From the NCBI RefSeq assembly GCF_034366625.1, contig NZ_JAXMIH010000005.1:124001-188000 (forward strand): 64,000 nucleotides of DNA. Reading direction: 5' to 3'. Shown piece after piece: positions 25,496 through 33,958 of this stretch. Both the position numbers and the translations under genes were made by a program. Every line of letters starts with the position of its first letter. Position 1 is the stretch's first letter. The notes below the pieces were generated by a model that was not told the DNA's origin, searched no databases, and saw only the letters and a list, made by a program, of their open reading frames with translations. This DNA comes from Prosthecobacter sp. GTDB taxonomy: Bacteria > Verrucomicrobiota > Verrucomicrobiia > Verrucomicrobiales > Verrucomicrobiaceae.

Positions 25496-28078
25496 ATGAC
25501 CCTTCGCCTTCTTTCCCTCATCGCGCTCACGAGTGTTGCTGCATTCGCTCAAACGAGCCCCACTTACACCTTCCCCATCCAGGCCAAGACGCCGGAGGAA
25601 GAGTTGAAGACGATCCAGTTGCCAGACGGCTATTCGCTGGAGCTGGTGCTTAGCGATCCGCTGATCAAGGAGGCGATGGCGATCGCGTTCGATGGCGACG
25701 GCAAAATGTACGTCGTCGAAATGCGCACCTACATGCAGGACATCGACGGCACGGACGAGCTGACGCCGAAGAGCCGCATCTCGCTGCACGAATCGACGAA
25801 GGGCGACGGCGTGTTCGACAAGCACAGCGTCTATCTCGATAACATTTTGCTGCCCCGCATGGTGCTGCCGCTGGATGACCGTGTGCTGGTCGGCATCACG
25901 AACACGAATGACATCACGCTGCATCGCGATGCGAATGGCGACGGCGTGGCTGATGAACAAACGCCATGGTATGTCGGCGGACCGCGTGGTGGCAACATGG
26001 AGCACCAGCCGAGCGGTCTCGTTTGGGGTCTGGATAACTGGATTTACACCACCTACAACGGCTACCGCCTGCGCTGGAATGGCAAGGAGGCACCGCTCAA
26101 AGAAAACACCGCGCCAAATGGCGGCCAGTGGGGCCTCGCTCAAGACGACTACGGCAAGATGTGGTGGAGCAATGCCGGTGGCGAGAAAGGCCTGTGGAAT
26201 TACCAAGCGCCAATCCTTTATGCCGCGATCAATGTGAAGCAGCAGAAGAGCGAGAAGTTCGACACCGTGTGGCCCATCGTCGCGCTCGGCGATTTCCAAG
26301 GCGGCACCGGACGCTTCCATTCGCCGACCGACCTGCGTTTGAACCACTTCACCGGCTGCGCTGGCCAAACCATCTATCGCGGTGACCGCCTGCCGAAGGA
26401 ACTCTACGGCAATGTCTTCCTGCCCGAGCCCGTGGGCCGTTTGATCCGCCGTGCCACCGTCGAAGTCAAAGACGGCATCACCACCGTCGCGAACCCGTAT
26501 GAGGAGCAGATGAGCGAGTTCATCCGCAGCAGCGATCCGAACTTCCGCCCACTGAACATGACCACCGGCCCCGACGGCTGCCTCTACATTGTCGATGCCT
26601 ATCGCGGCATCATTCAGGAAGGCAACTGGGTGAAGCCGGGCAGCTTTCTGCGCGGTGCCATCGAGCCCACAGGCATGCAACATGTGACTGGTCATGGCCG
26701 CGTGTGGCGTCTCGTTCACAAAGACTTCAAACCCGGCCCGCAGCCGAAAATGATCGGCGAAACGCCTGCGCAGCTCGTTGCGCATCTCACGCATCCGAAC
26801 GGCTTCTGGCGCGACACCGCGCAGCGCATGATCATCGTCAAAGGCGACAAGTCAGTTGTCCCTGCACTCATGGAGATGTCGGCAAAAAAAGAAAATCATC
26901 TCGCGCGCCTGCATGCGCTTTGGACCCTGGAAGGTCTCGACTCGCTCACCCCCGACATCATCCGCACCGCGATGAAGGATGAGCATCCGCAACTCCGCGC
27001 CAATGCGATCCGCGTCGCCGAGTCGCTGATTAAAAAGAACGACACGAGCCTGATCGCCGATGTCAAAGCACTCAAGACCGACAAAGACCCGACCGTGGTG
27101 CTGCAAACCCTCTTCACCGCCCGCCATTTCAACTGGCCGAACTGGAAGCTCGAAGCGCAGAGCACGCTGCTGACTTCGACCAGCGTCGGAGTGCGCGAGA
27201 TAGGCGCGCAGTTGCTCGTCGAAGACCCGAAGATCGCGGGCAAGTTCAGCAACGATCAGAAGAAGCAGCTCGAACGCGGCCAGGAAATCTTCCGCTCGCT
27301 CTGCTTTGCCTGCCACGGCTTTGACGGCAGCGGCATGCCGATTGCTGGCCGTGAAGGTGCCACGCTCGCTCCACCGCTCGCCGGATCGAAAACCGTTGTG
27401 CAGGGCGATGCGATCATCCGTGTCATGCTCAACGGACTTTCCGGTCCCATCAACGGCAAGACCTACGAGGCGCAGATGGTCACGATGGCGACGAATGACG
27501 ACCAATGGATCGCCGACGTGGCCAGCTACATCCGCAGGGCCTTTGGCAACAGCGGCAAATTCGTGGAGAAGAAAGATGTCGCGAAACTGCGCAAAGATTT
27601 GTCCAAGCGCATCACGCCCTGGACCATTGAGGAGCTGCAACAGCTCTACCCGCAATCGCTGACGAATCGCAAAGACTGGAAGCTCACCTCCAGCCACAAC
27701 GACAAAAATTTGAAGCATGCCATCGATGGCGATCTCGCGTCACGCTGGGACTCGGGCATGTCGCAGAGGCCCGGCATGTGGGTGCAGATCGAACTGCCTG
27801 CGGCCACCGAAATCGCCGGTCTCGTGCTCGATACCGCCAAATCGCGCAACGACTGGCCGCGCGGCTGGAAGATCGAAGTTTCGCTGAACGGTATCGAGTG
27901 GGACAAACCTGTGCTCGAAGGCAAAAGCGAGACCAACGTCACCGAATTCCTGCTGCCAAAACCCGTGAAGGCGAAGTTCATCCGCATCACCGACACCGGC
28001 GAGGTGATGCGCCTGTACTGGTCCATCCACGAGCTGGAAGTACTCGCCGCGATGCACGCGCATCCAGCGGCGGATTAA
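25496..28078 (+). CDS. PVC-type exported protein: dehydrogenase-like propeller, cytochrome c and discoidin domain
   Basis: An 860-residue exported protein; the start at 25496 gives the signal peptide MTLRLLSLIALTSVAAFAQT. The first about 420 residues form a six-bladed propeller of the membrane-bound dehydrogenase type (LPDGYSLELVLSDPLIKEAM, DGDGKMYVVEMRTY, GPDGCLYIVDAYRGIIQ). A HEAT-like helical part (about 440-580) follows. A monoheme cytochrome c has heme motif CFACH at Cys603, Cys606 and His607. The C-terminal domain (about 720-855) is an F5/8 type C module (AIDGDLASRWDSG, WVQIELPAATEIAGLVLDT). Such fusions are typical of Planctomycetes and Verrucomicrobia and probably oxidise carbohydrates outside the cytoplasm. 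Confidence 0.92.
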   Translation: MTLRLLSLIALTSVAAFAQTSPTYTFPIQAKTPEEELKTIQLPDGYSLELVLSDPLIKEAMAIAFDGDGKMYVVEMRTYMQDIDGTDELTPKSRISLHESTKGDGVFDKHSVYLDNILLPRMVLPLDDRVLVGITNTNDITLHRDANGDGVADEQTPWYVGGPRGGNMEHQPSGLVWGLDNWIYTTYNGYRLRWNGKEAPLKENTAPNGGQWGLAQDDYGKMWWSNAGGEKGLWNYQAPILYAAINVKQQKSEKFDTVWPIVALGDFQGGTGRFHSPTDLRLNHFTGCAGQTIYRGDRLPKELYGNVFLPEPVGRLIRRATVEVKDGITTVANPYEEQMSEFIRSSDPNFRPLNMTTGPDGCLYIVDAYRGIIQEGNWVKPGSFLRGAIEPTGMQHVTGHGRVWRLVHKDFKPGPQPKMIGETPAQLVAHLTHPNGFWRDTAQRMIIVKGDKSVVPALMEMSAKKENHLARLHALWTLEGLDSLTPDIIRTAMKDEHPQLRANAIRVAESLIKKNDTSLIADVKALKTDKDPTVVLQTLFTARHFNWPNWKLEAQSTLLTSTSVGVREIGAQLLVEDPKIAGKFSNDQKKQLERGQEIFRSLCFACHGFDGSGMPIAGREGATLAPPLAGSKTVVQGDAIIRVMLNGLSGPINGKTYEAQMVTMATNDDQWIADVASYIRRAFGNSGKFVEKKDVAKLRKDLSKRITPWTIEELQQLYPQSLTNRKDWKLTSSHNDKNLKHAIDGDLASRWDSGMSQRPGMWVQIELPAATEIAGLVLDTAKSRNDWPRGWKIEVSLNGIEWDKPVLEGKSETNVTEFLLPKPVKAKFIRITDTGEVMRLYWSIHELEVLAAMHAHPAAD

Positions 28079-28083
28079 GCTGG

Positions 28084-29049
28084 CTACACTTTCAGCCCAT
28101 AGAATTTGATCGCATTCCCGCTCCACAGCTTCCGCTGCTCGCTGACAGGTCGGGACGAAACGATCTGTTTCAACGCATTCACCCAACCGCGCACCGGGCT
28201 GCCGAGCAGACATACCGGCCAGTCGCCGCCGAAGAAGACGCGGTCCGCGCCGAAAGCGTCGAGGCAGTGGTTCACCACCGGGGCGAGGTCTTCGGCGTGC
28301 CATTTACCGGGAGGGACGAAGGCGACGATGCCGCTGATCTTGCACATGACGCCGGGCTGCGCGGCGACGGCATCAATGCCGCGTTTCCATTCATCGGCGG
28401 TGCAGCTTCGCTTCAAACCGGGGCCGAGCTTGGGATTGAAAGCCTTCGGATCGCCGTTGCCGCAGTGGTCGAGCACGAATCGTGTTTCGGGGCACTGCTG
28501 GATGAGTTTCACGCTGTCTTTCAGCTCGGTGGGACGCATGGTGAGTTCGAAATTGAGGCCGTGTTTACCGAGCGTGCGCACACCGCGCACGAATTCGTTG
28601 CTCAAACAGAAGCCCGGAGGCGTGGAGCCGCCGTGAAGCACCTGGCGCAGGCCTTTGACGATGCCGTTGCCCGCGAAGCGTTTCACATAGCCCTCAAACT
28701 CCGCCGAGGCAGGCCGACCACCGATGGTCGCGGCGATGGTGGGCGTGTTTGCAGCTCTACATTGGGCCACGATGCCGTCGGCTTCCTTGATGTGATCACT
28801 CGGAGCCACATCGACCTCCATGTAGATCGCCTTCACGTTCAGGCCTGCGGTGGCCTTCAAGTAGTCGGCAGTGACATAATCATGCTGCAGCACTTCCGGT
28901 GCTCCACCGAGCCAGGGGAGATTCAAATCGCGCCTGTCCCAGAGATGCTGATGCGTGTCGATGATGAGAGCGTCTGGTTCGCTGGTGAGGGTGGAACAGG
29001 AGGTGAGAGCGGCTCCGGTGGAGGTTTGAAGGAAGTGGCGGCGATTCAT
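28084..29049 (-). CDS. Amidohydrolase 2 family protein (lactonase-like, COG3618)
   Basis: A 321-residue TIM-barrel metal-dependent hydrolase. The N-terminus MNRRHFLQTSTGAALTSCST has RR and a Cys after a hydrophobic stretch, so it is Tat-exported or a Tat lipoprotein. Metal-site motifs are IIDTHQHLWD at the start, RFVLDHCGNGDP, and FFGGDWPVCLL near the end. The family includes L-fuconolactonase and L-rhamnono-lactonase. It is convergent with the PVC dehydrogenase/cytochrome gene (5 bases between stop codons), so a shared role in extracytoplasmic sugar oxidation is possible. The substrate is unknown. Confidence 0.88.
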   Translation of the reverse strand: MNRRHFLQTSTGAALTSCSTLTSEPDALIIDTHQHLWDRRDLNLPWLGGAPEVLQHDYVTADYLKATAGLNVKAIYMEVDVAPSDHIKEADGIVAQCRAANTPTIAATIGGRPASAEFEGYVKRFAGNGIVKGLRQVLHGGSTPPGFCLSNEFVRGVRTLGKHGLNFELTMRPTELKDSVKLIQQCPETRFVLDHCGNGDPKAFNPKLGPGLKRSCTADEWKRGIDAVAAQPGVMCKISGIVAFVPPGKWHAEDLAPVVNHCLDAFGADRVFFGGDWPVCLLGSPVRGWVNALKQIVSSRPVSEQRKLWSGNAIKFYGLKV

Positions 29050-29134
29050 GGTGGTTTAGGGCTGTACGCCCGTTTGCGAGATCATTTCACCGGCATTTGC
29101 CGATTCGGCATTTTCCGCTACGCTCCGCGCGCTC

Positions 29135-29911
29135 ATGGAACTCGCCCTCACCCCCCTGCTCGCCGTCAATTTCTTCGACTTCTCCTGGATCAACAGCCCG
29201 GAGGCCTGGATTGCCTTGCTCACGCTCACCGTGATGGAGATCGTGCTGGGGATCGACAACATCGTGTTCATCTCGATCCTCGTGGACAAGCTGCCGCCGC
29301 CGGAACGGCCGCGCGCCCGCTTCCTGGGCCTCGCTTTCGCGATGATCACACGCATCCTGCTGCTGCTCTCGATTTCGTGGGTCATGCAGCTCAAGAATCC
29401 GTTGTTCGGCTTGTTTGGGCATCAGATTTCTGGCAAGGACTTGATCCTGATCCTCGGTGGCTTGTTCCTGCTGTACAAAGCGACGGTCGAAATCCATCAC
29501 AAGGTGGAAGGTCATACTGAAGTGGAAAAGACCACCAAAGCCCGTGCCGCGCTGGGAGCCATCCTTATGCAGATCGCGATCCTCGACATCGTCTTCTCGC
29601 TCGACTCCGTCATCACCGCCGTGGGCATGGCGGACGACATCATGGTCATGGTGATCGCGGTGATGATCTCTGTCGGCTTCATGATGGTCTTCGCAGGCTC
29701 GGTGAGCGACTTCATCAGCGAGCATCCCACGGTGAAGATGCTGGCGCTTTCTTTCCTGCTGCTCATCGGCACCACGCTGATCGCCGAGGGTTTCCACGTT
29801 CACTTCGAGAAGGGCTACGTCTATTTCGCCATGGCCTTCTCCATCTTCGTCGAGATGTTGAATATCCGCATGAAGAAGCGGGCGGCCAAGGCGGCGGCTC
29901 TGGCCGAATAA
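29135..29911 (+). CDS. TerC family integral membrane protein
   Basis: A 258-residue TerC/YjbE-type membrane protein with about seven helices. The two acidic family motifs are present: TVMEIVLGIDNIVFISILVD and IAILDIVFSLDSVITAVGM. The C-terminal helices end in a basic RMKKRAAKAAALAE tail. TerC homologues take part in metal ion homeostasis, including manganese export and metal loading of secreted enzymes, and in tellurite resistance when part of ter operons. There are no other ter genes here, so a metal homeostasis role is more likely. Confidence 0.93.
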   Translation: MELALTPLLAVNFFDFSWINSPEAWIALLTLTVMEIVLGIDNIVFISILVDKLPPPERPRARFLGLAFAMITRILLLLSISWVMQLKNPLFGLFGHQISGKDLILILGGLFLLYKATVEIHHKVEGHTEVEKTTKARAALGAILMQIAILDIVFSLDSVITAVGMADDIMVMVIAVMISVGFMMVFAGSVSDFISEHPTVKMLALSFLLLIGTTLIAEGFHVHFEKGYVYFAMAFSIFVEMLNIRMKKRAAKAAALAE

Positions 29912-29947
29912 AGTGGTCCGCACTTCGCGAAGCGCGCCGCAGGCAAT

Positions 29948-30070
29948 CCTCTGTGCGGCGCTCCGCCATGTCTCATCATGCCGAATGTCTGCAAAGCGCA
30001 AGGCACGGATTCCCTGCGAGAGTTTTTCCCGTTTAGCAAAACCGAGAGACTACCATGCGCCGCACAGAGG
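29948..30070. repeat. Long-spaced inverted repeat in the terC-hsp20 gap
   Basis: CCTCTGTGCGGCG (29948-29960) and CGCCGCACAGAGG (30058-30070) are perfect 13-bp inverted arms bounding about 97 bases with no convincing gene. Just outside the left arm, CTTCGCGAAG forms another palindrome. This could be a small non-autonomous mobile element or a genomic repeat. The gap 29912..30296 otherwise holds the candidate regulatory sites listed next and no credible open frame. Confidence 0.55.
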
Positions 30071-30095
30071 ACTGTGCAGAACACTTTGGCAAAAA

Positions 30096-30161
30096 TGGCA
30101 CAATGTTGTGCCGTAAACCGGCCATTTTTGGCACAAATCGTCACCGCTCTTCACCGGTGAC
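30096..30161 (+). promoter_or_regulatory. Candidate activator sites upstream of the sigma-54 promoter
   Basis: GGCACAA-TG-TTGTGCC (30097-30112) is a perfect palindrome, and the same half-site returns as TTGGCACAAA at 30128-30137. A hairpin-forming GTCACCG/CGGTGAC follows (30140-30161). The sites lie about 90-130 bases before the -24/-12 element, the distance at which bacterial enhancer-binding proteins usually bind. Confidence 0.55.
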
Positions 30162-30222
30162 GGACCAGGTCAATCACGCTGGAGCCTCGTAAAATCAAGG
30201 CTTCCAGCTCGACTGGCATGGT

Positions 30223-30239
30223 CTGGCACGGCTGATGCA
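30223..30239 (+). promoter_or_regulatory. Sigma-54 (-24/-12) promoter for the hsp20 genes
   Basis: CTGGCACGGCTGATGCA fits the consensus YTGGCACGRNNNTTGCW at every defined base but one (A for T before TGC). GG at 30225-30226 and GC at 30237-30238 are separated by exactly 10 bases. The predicted transcript starts near 30250, leaving a leader of about 47 bases before the first hsp20 ATG. Confidence 0.75.
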
Positions 30240-30296
30240 TGAGTAGGGGCGGAACACCATTCCAACCCCAAAACTCAAACCAAACTCATCCAAGCC

Positions 30297-30734
30297 ATGA
30301 AACTCATCCGCACCAACCCCTCCAGCCTCGGCCGTGTCTCCGACTTCGAAGAATGGTTCCGCCATCCGTTTGCCGGACTGCCGTCGCTGGGTCAATTCAT
30401 CAACAACCTTGGCGAAGTCTTCCCCGGCGTGACCGGCGATCGCCTGGCCGTCGATGTGCATGAGGACAAGGACAACTACTTCGCCAGCTTTGAGCTGCCC
30501 GGCGTGAAGAAGGAGGATGTCAAAATCGAGCTGAACAACGGCCTGCTCACCGTCTCCGCCGAGAAGCGTGAGAAAGACGGCGACAACGAAAGCTCCTACA
30601 GCCTCACGCGCTCCGTGTCCGTGCCCGATGGCGTCAATATCGAAGCCATCGCCGCGAAACTCGAAGACGGCATCCTGCGCGTGACCCTGCCGAAGGCCGA
30701 GCACAGCAAACCCCGCACCATCGCCCTGAACTGA
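30297..30734 (+). CDS. Hsp20/alpha-crystallin family small heat shock protein (first copy)
   Basis: A 145-residue ATP-independent holdase. The alpha-crystallin domain runs from about residue 45 to the end: LAVDVHEDKDNYFASFELPG, VKKEDVKIELNNGLLTVSAE and the closing EDGILRVTLPKAEHSKPRTI with the A-x-x-n-GvL-like signature. A short N-terminal arm carries SDFEEWFRHPFAGLP. It heads a two-gene unit with another Hsp20 gene 87 bases downstream, behind a sigma-54 promoter candidate. No CIRCE element was seen. Confidence 0.95.
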   Translation: MKLIRTNPSSLGRVSDFEEWFRHPFAGLPSLGQFINNLGEVFPGVTGDRLAVDVHEDKDNYFASFELPGVKKEDVKIELNNGLLTVSAEKREKDGDNESSYSLTRSVSVPDGVNIEAIAAKLEDGILRVTLPKAEHSKPRTIALN

Positions 30735-30741
30735 ACCAACC

Positions 30742-30785
30742 TGGAGTGATGGAGCGCTGGAGTACTGCTCCCGCTCATCACTCCA
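30742..30785 (+). repeat. Imperfect hairpin between the two hsp20 genes
   Basis: TGGAGTGATG (30742-30751) pairs with CATCACTCCA (30776-30785), followed by AATTTT, and further CACTCCA units occur before the next ATG. It could partly terminate or stabilise the transcript between the two genes, giving unequal expression, or be one more repeat family. Confidence 0.55.
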
Positions 30786-30821
30786 ATTTTCCAAAACTCC
30801 ACCACTCCATCTTACAACACC

Positions 30822-31202
30822 ATGAACACCACCTGCTCCCCCCGCACCTCCGCTCCCGCCACCTCCGGCGTCACCGAATCGCTGCGCAAGCCGCTCTACA
30901 ACGTCAACGGCAACGCCGAGGCCTACGAAGTCCGCGTCGAAATGCCCGGCGTGCCGAAAAGCGGCGTGAAGCTCGACCTTGAGGACAACATCCTCACCGT
31001 TCGTGGCGAGCGCAACACCACCGTGCCGGAAGGTATGAAAGCCCTCCATCGCGAGCTGTCACCGCTCAGCTACCTGCTCCGCCTGCGTCTCAACACGCCG
31101 GTGGAAGAGGACAAGATGACCGCGAAGCTCGAAGACGGCGTGCTCACCCTGCGCCTGCCGCTCAAGGAAGTCGCGAAACCGCGCCAGATTCCCGTGCTGT
31201 AA
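30822..31202 (+). CDS. Hsp20/alpha-crystallin family small heat shock protein (second copy)
   Basis: A 126-residue second small heat shock protein. The alpha-crystallin domain covers about 30-126 (AEAYEVRVEMPGVPKSGVKL, LEDNILTVRGERN, KLEDGVLTLRLPLKEVAKPR). The N-terminal arm is Ser/Thr/Pro-rich and unrelated to that of the first copy. Paired Hsp20 proteins of this sort can form mixed oligomers. It is followed by an intrinsic terminator, so the two genes form a closed unit. Confidence 0.94.
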   Translation: MNTTCSPRTSAPATSGVTESLRKPLYNVNGNAEAYEVRVEMPGVPKSGVKLDLEDNILTVRGERNTTVPEGMKALHRELSPLSYLLRLRLNTPVEEDKMTAKLEDGVLTLRLPLKEVAKPRQIPVL

Positions 31203-31229
31203 ACCAGCGCTTCTCAAAAAACTCCAGCG

Positions 31230-31274
31230 CCGCCCGCCTCGCCAAAACAGGGGATGCGGGCGGCTGCTTTTTTA
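31230..31274 (+). terminator. Intrinsic terminator after the hsp20 pair
   Basis: GCCGCCCGC (31230-31238) pairs perfectly with GCGGGCGGC (31257-31265), and six T residues follow at 31269-31274. Confidence 0.88.
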
Positions 31275-31311
31275 CCTTCCAGCACGGCACGATCTCGGCT
31301 AGTAGCGAGTC

Positions 31312-32691
31312 ATGCCTGACAAACCCTCCTCGCAACCGGCCCTCGTTCAATCCATCGGCGGCTGGCAGATCATGTTTTACGGCCTCGGCTCGATGCTTGG
31401 CGCGGGCATTTACGCCCTCATTGGCAAGGCGGCGGGTGGTCTTGGCAATGCCATGTGGCTCGCCTTCCTCATGGCGATGATCGGCGCGATGCTCACTGGC
31501 CTCTCGTATGCCTGCGTCGGCGGACGTTATGCGAAAGCCGGCGGCGCGGCCTACGTCACGCAGCGCGGACTGCGCAAACCGCTGCTCAGTTATGTCATCG
31601 GCATCGCCGTGATGATGAGCGGTCTCACCAGCATGGCCACCGGCTCGCAGGCCATCATCGGCCAGGTCAAAGAACTCTTCACCTGGAGCCTGGATGACAC
31701 CAGCATCAAGCTCATGTCCATCGGCGTCGTGTTTCTCGTCGGCTGCGTCATCTATCGTGGCATTCGCGAGAGCATGTGGCTCAACATCCTCTGCACCGTC
31801 ATCGAGGCCAGCGGGCTGCTGTTCATCATCGCCGTTGGCGTGCGCTACTGGGGCAGCGTAGATTACTTTCAATCGCCCGGTGACACTGTGGCAGGCGGCG
31901 TCGGCTCCGGCATCACCTTTGCTCTCATCATGCAGGGCGCGGTGCTCACGTTTTACTCCTTCATTGGTTTCGAGGACATCCTCAACGTGAGCGAGGAAGT
32001 CAAAAATCCGGCCAAAAACGTCCCCTTCGGCCTCATCAGCGCGATGATCCTCGCCACCGGCATCTACATGGCCGTCGCCATCACCGCCGTGTCCGTCGTG
32101 CCGTGGCAGGAACTCGCGAAAAGCGACGCACCGCTCATGGAAGTGGCCCGCCGCGCCGCACCGTGGTTCACCGGCATCAAGCCGGTCTTCGCCGGCATCA
32201 CCATCTTCGCCATCGCGAACACCGCACTGCTGAATTACCTCATGGGCTCACGCCTGCTCTACGGCATGAGCCGCCAGGGCCTGCTGCCGCCTGTTCTCGC
32301 TACGGTCCATCCGGTGCGCAAATCGCCGCACATTGCTGTCTTCGTGCTCTTTGGCATCGTTTCGCTGCTCATCCTCAGCGGCAGCGTCAAGCAGCTCGCG
32401 GAGTCCACCGTGCTGCTGCTGCTCATCGTCTTCACCGCCGTGAACATCTCGCTCGTCGTCCTCAAACTCCGTCCCGGCGAGCCACGCGGCGGATTCGAGC
32501 CGCCGCTGCTCGTCCCCATCTTTGGAGCGCTCGTCTGCGCCATGCTCATCATCGTCCGCGTGGAAAGCGCCATCAGCAGCCCCGACCACGCCCAGCGCCC
32601 CGCCCCGCTCATCGCCGGAGCCATCATTTTGATCAGCGTGGCGCTGTACTTTGTGCTCAAGCCCAAGAACCCGGTGGTGGTTGAGGATTGA
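31312..32691 (+). CDS. APC superfamily amino acid permease
   Basis: A 459-residue inner-membrane transporter with about twelve hydrophobic helices. The first helix carries the unwound-helix glycine motif GLGSMLGAGIYALIGK, followed by FLMAMIGAMLTGLSYACVGG. A central segment FYSFIGFEDILNVSEEVKNP is the consensus motif of the family, with LLYGMSRQGLLPP later. Length and pattern fit amino acid/polyamine/organocation transporters. The substrate cannot be determined. No Shine-Dalgarno motif precedes the start. Confidence 0.92.
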   Translation: MPDKPSSQPALVQSIGGWQIMFYGLGSMLGAGIYALIGKAAGGLGNAMWLAFLMAMIGAMLTGLSYACVGGRYAKAGGAAYVTQRGLRKPLLSYVIGIAVMMSGLTSMATGSQAIIGQVKELFTWSLDDTSIKLMSIGVVFLVGCVIYRGIRESMWLNILCTVIEASGLLFIIAVGVRYWGSVDYFQSPGDTVAGGVGSGITFALIMQGAVLTFYSFIGFEDILNVSEEVKNPAKNVPFGLISAMILATGIYMAVAITAVSVVPWQELAKSDAPLMEVARRAAPWFTGIKPVFAGITIFAIANTALLNYLMGSRLLYGMSRQGLLPPVLATVHPVRKSPHIAVFVLFGIVSLLILSGSVKQLAESTVLLLLIVFTAVNISLVVLKLRPGEPRGGFEPPLLVPIFGALVCAMLIIVRVESAISSPDHAQRPAPLIAGAIILISVALYFVLKPKNPVVVED

Positions 32692-32842
32692 AGAAGAACT
32701 CGTCTCACAACAACCCCGGTAGAGCGGTGCCCAAGCCACCTCACTAAGACAGCCAGCATGCCCGCTTCGACGAGGAGGAAACCCGGCAACGATGCGGGCG
32801 CGCGGCAGACGGTGTTATTTGGACGAGGCAGTTTGGTGACCT

Positions 32843-33871
32843 CTACCGATCACCAAGTGATCCGAGCCTCTGAATTTCTTTGCCTGACCTGAATGCCTCA
32901 TCAAGCTCGTCACCGGTGAATTCGATAAATGAGTCATGAGGAACCATGTTCCGAGCATAGATTACGGTCGTGACACGCAGTTCTCTTGGTGGTGAGATAC
33001 CTGCTGACCATCCCTGAAAGCGTCCAATCCTGACTAACTGGCCCGGGTGGAGGGGTTCGGGACTTGCGAACTTCCAATTTGTATGTGGAACCTTCGCCCA
33101 GCCGTGAGCTCTTTCTGGATAAAACTCAAAGAGTGAATTGAGCGAATTTTTCGAATGCGCTTGGACAATCAACTCATGCGCAGTCATCGAACCTGTGTTC
33201 TCCACCGCAACTGATAAACAGACAGAAACCCTATCTTCTCGTGGCGGCTCAAGTTTGAGCATGTAACGGGTCGCCAAGCGAGGTGCCAGGTTGGGATGAA
33301 ACAAACTACGAAGCAGTGACATCGGGCATGGTTTGGAACCATCTTGTAGGCGGAGGTAAAATTCATTCTCCGACCACCTGGAGCGATGCGGTTTCAACGC
33401 GCTCTCAGGAACCAAGCAAACCACAAATCCCTCTTTTATTGAAGCAGACTTGGTAATCGCCTCAACTCGGATACCTCGCAACGGAGGGTCTAGAGCATCC
33501 GTAGCCCATTGAATCAGTCGTTCAGCTAACTGTGGGGCATCATGCACTAACGATACTCCTTCCGCTTTTCGATCTGGAGCCTTGATTCCCCAGATCAGCA
33601 CACCTCCGCCCGAGTTTGTGAAGGCCCCTAAACACTTGCTCCAAATCTGCTTTAGATTCGCATCATTCTTTTCGCGCACTGCCTTCTTATCCTCAGGCAA
33701 GGGAGCGGTAAGCTGTTTAGCCTCTTTAAACTCTCTCCATTCATTTTCATCCGTCGCTGCTTCTGGCTGAGCGATTTTTTCAAGGAAAGCAAAAGCACGC
33801 TTCTCCTTTGAAACGATCTCCTCGAAAAACAGTTCTGCTCGTGATTTGCTGTTTAGTGATAGCGAACTCAT
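32843..33871 (-). CDS. Schlafen/AlbA_2 domain protein
   Basis: A 342-residue protein; the start at 33871 (MSSLSLNSKSRAELFFEEIV) is preferred over a longer frame that reads back through the DAHP synthase gene. The AlbA_2 domain (about 45-200) has the features NEWREFKEAK, AFTNSGGGVLIWGIK, GFVVCLVPES and NEFYLRLQDGSKPCP. AlbA_2 proteins are nucleic-acid related, and several are linked to phage defence or regulation. The C-terminal half (about 215-342) looks like a beta-rich accessory domain that I cannot name. GC content is clearly lower than in both flanking genes, suggesting recent acquisition. It is alone on its strand here. Confidence 0.82.
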   Translation of the reverse strand: MSSLSLNSKSRAELFFEEIVSKEKRAFAFLEKIAQPEAATDENEWREFKEAKQLTAPLPEDKKAVREKNDANLKQIWSKCLGAFTNSGGGVLIWGIKAPDRKAEGVSLVHDAPQLAERLIQWATDALDPPLRGIRVEAITKSASIKEGFVVCLVPESALKPHRSRWSENEFYLRLQDGSKPCPMSLLRSLFHPNLAPRLATRYMLKLEPPREDRVSVCLSVAVENTGSMTAHELIVQAHSKNSLNSLFEFYPERAHGWAKVPHTNWKFASPEPLHPGQLVRIGRFQGWSAGISPPRELRVTTVIYARNMVPHDSFIEFTGDELDEAFRSGKEIQRLGSLGDR

Positions 33872-33958
33872 GGAGTTGGGAGAGTGCTTCTGAGCATTTA
33901 CACATTCAACTTTCAAATCCTCGCTCTTTTTGAAATCATGGTTGAGAATCCATCGCCC

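Noticed and set aside
27778-29520. A 580-codon plus-strand open frame
   Set aside because: It crosses the end of the PVC cytochrome gene, the whole antisense of the amidohydrolase and part of terC; no motif supports it.
30097-30112. Possible CIRCE (HrcA) operator before hsp20
   Set aside because: The inverted repeat GGCACAA-TTGTGCC does not match the TTAGCACTC-N9-GAGTGCTAA pattern; it fits better as a site for another activator.
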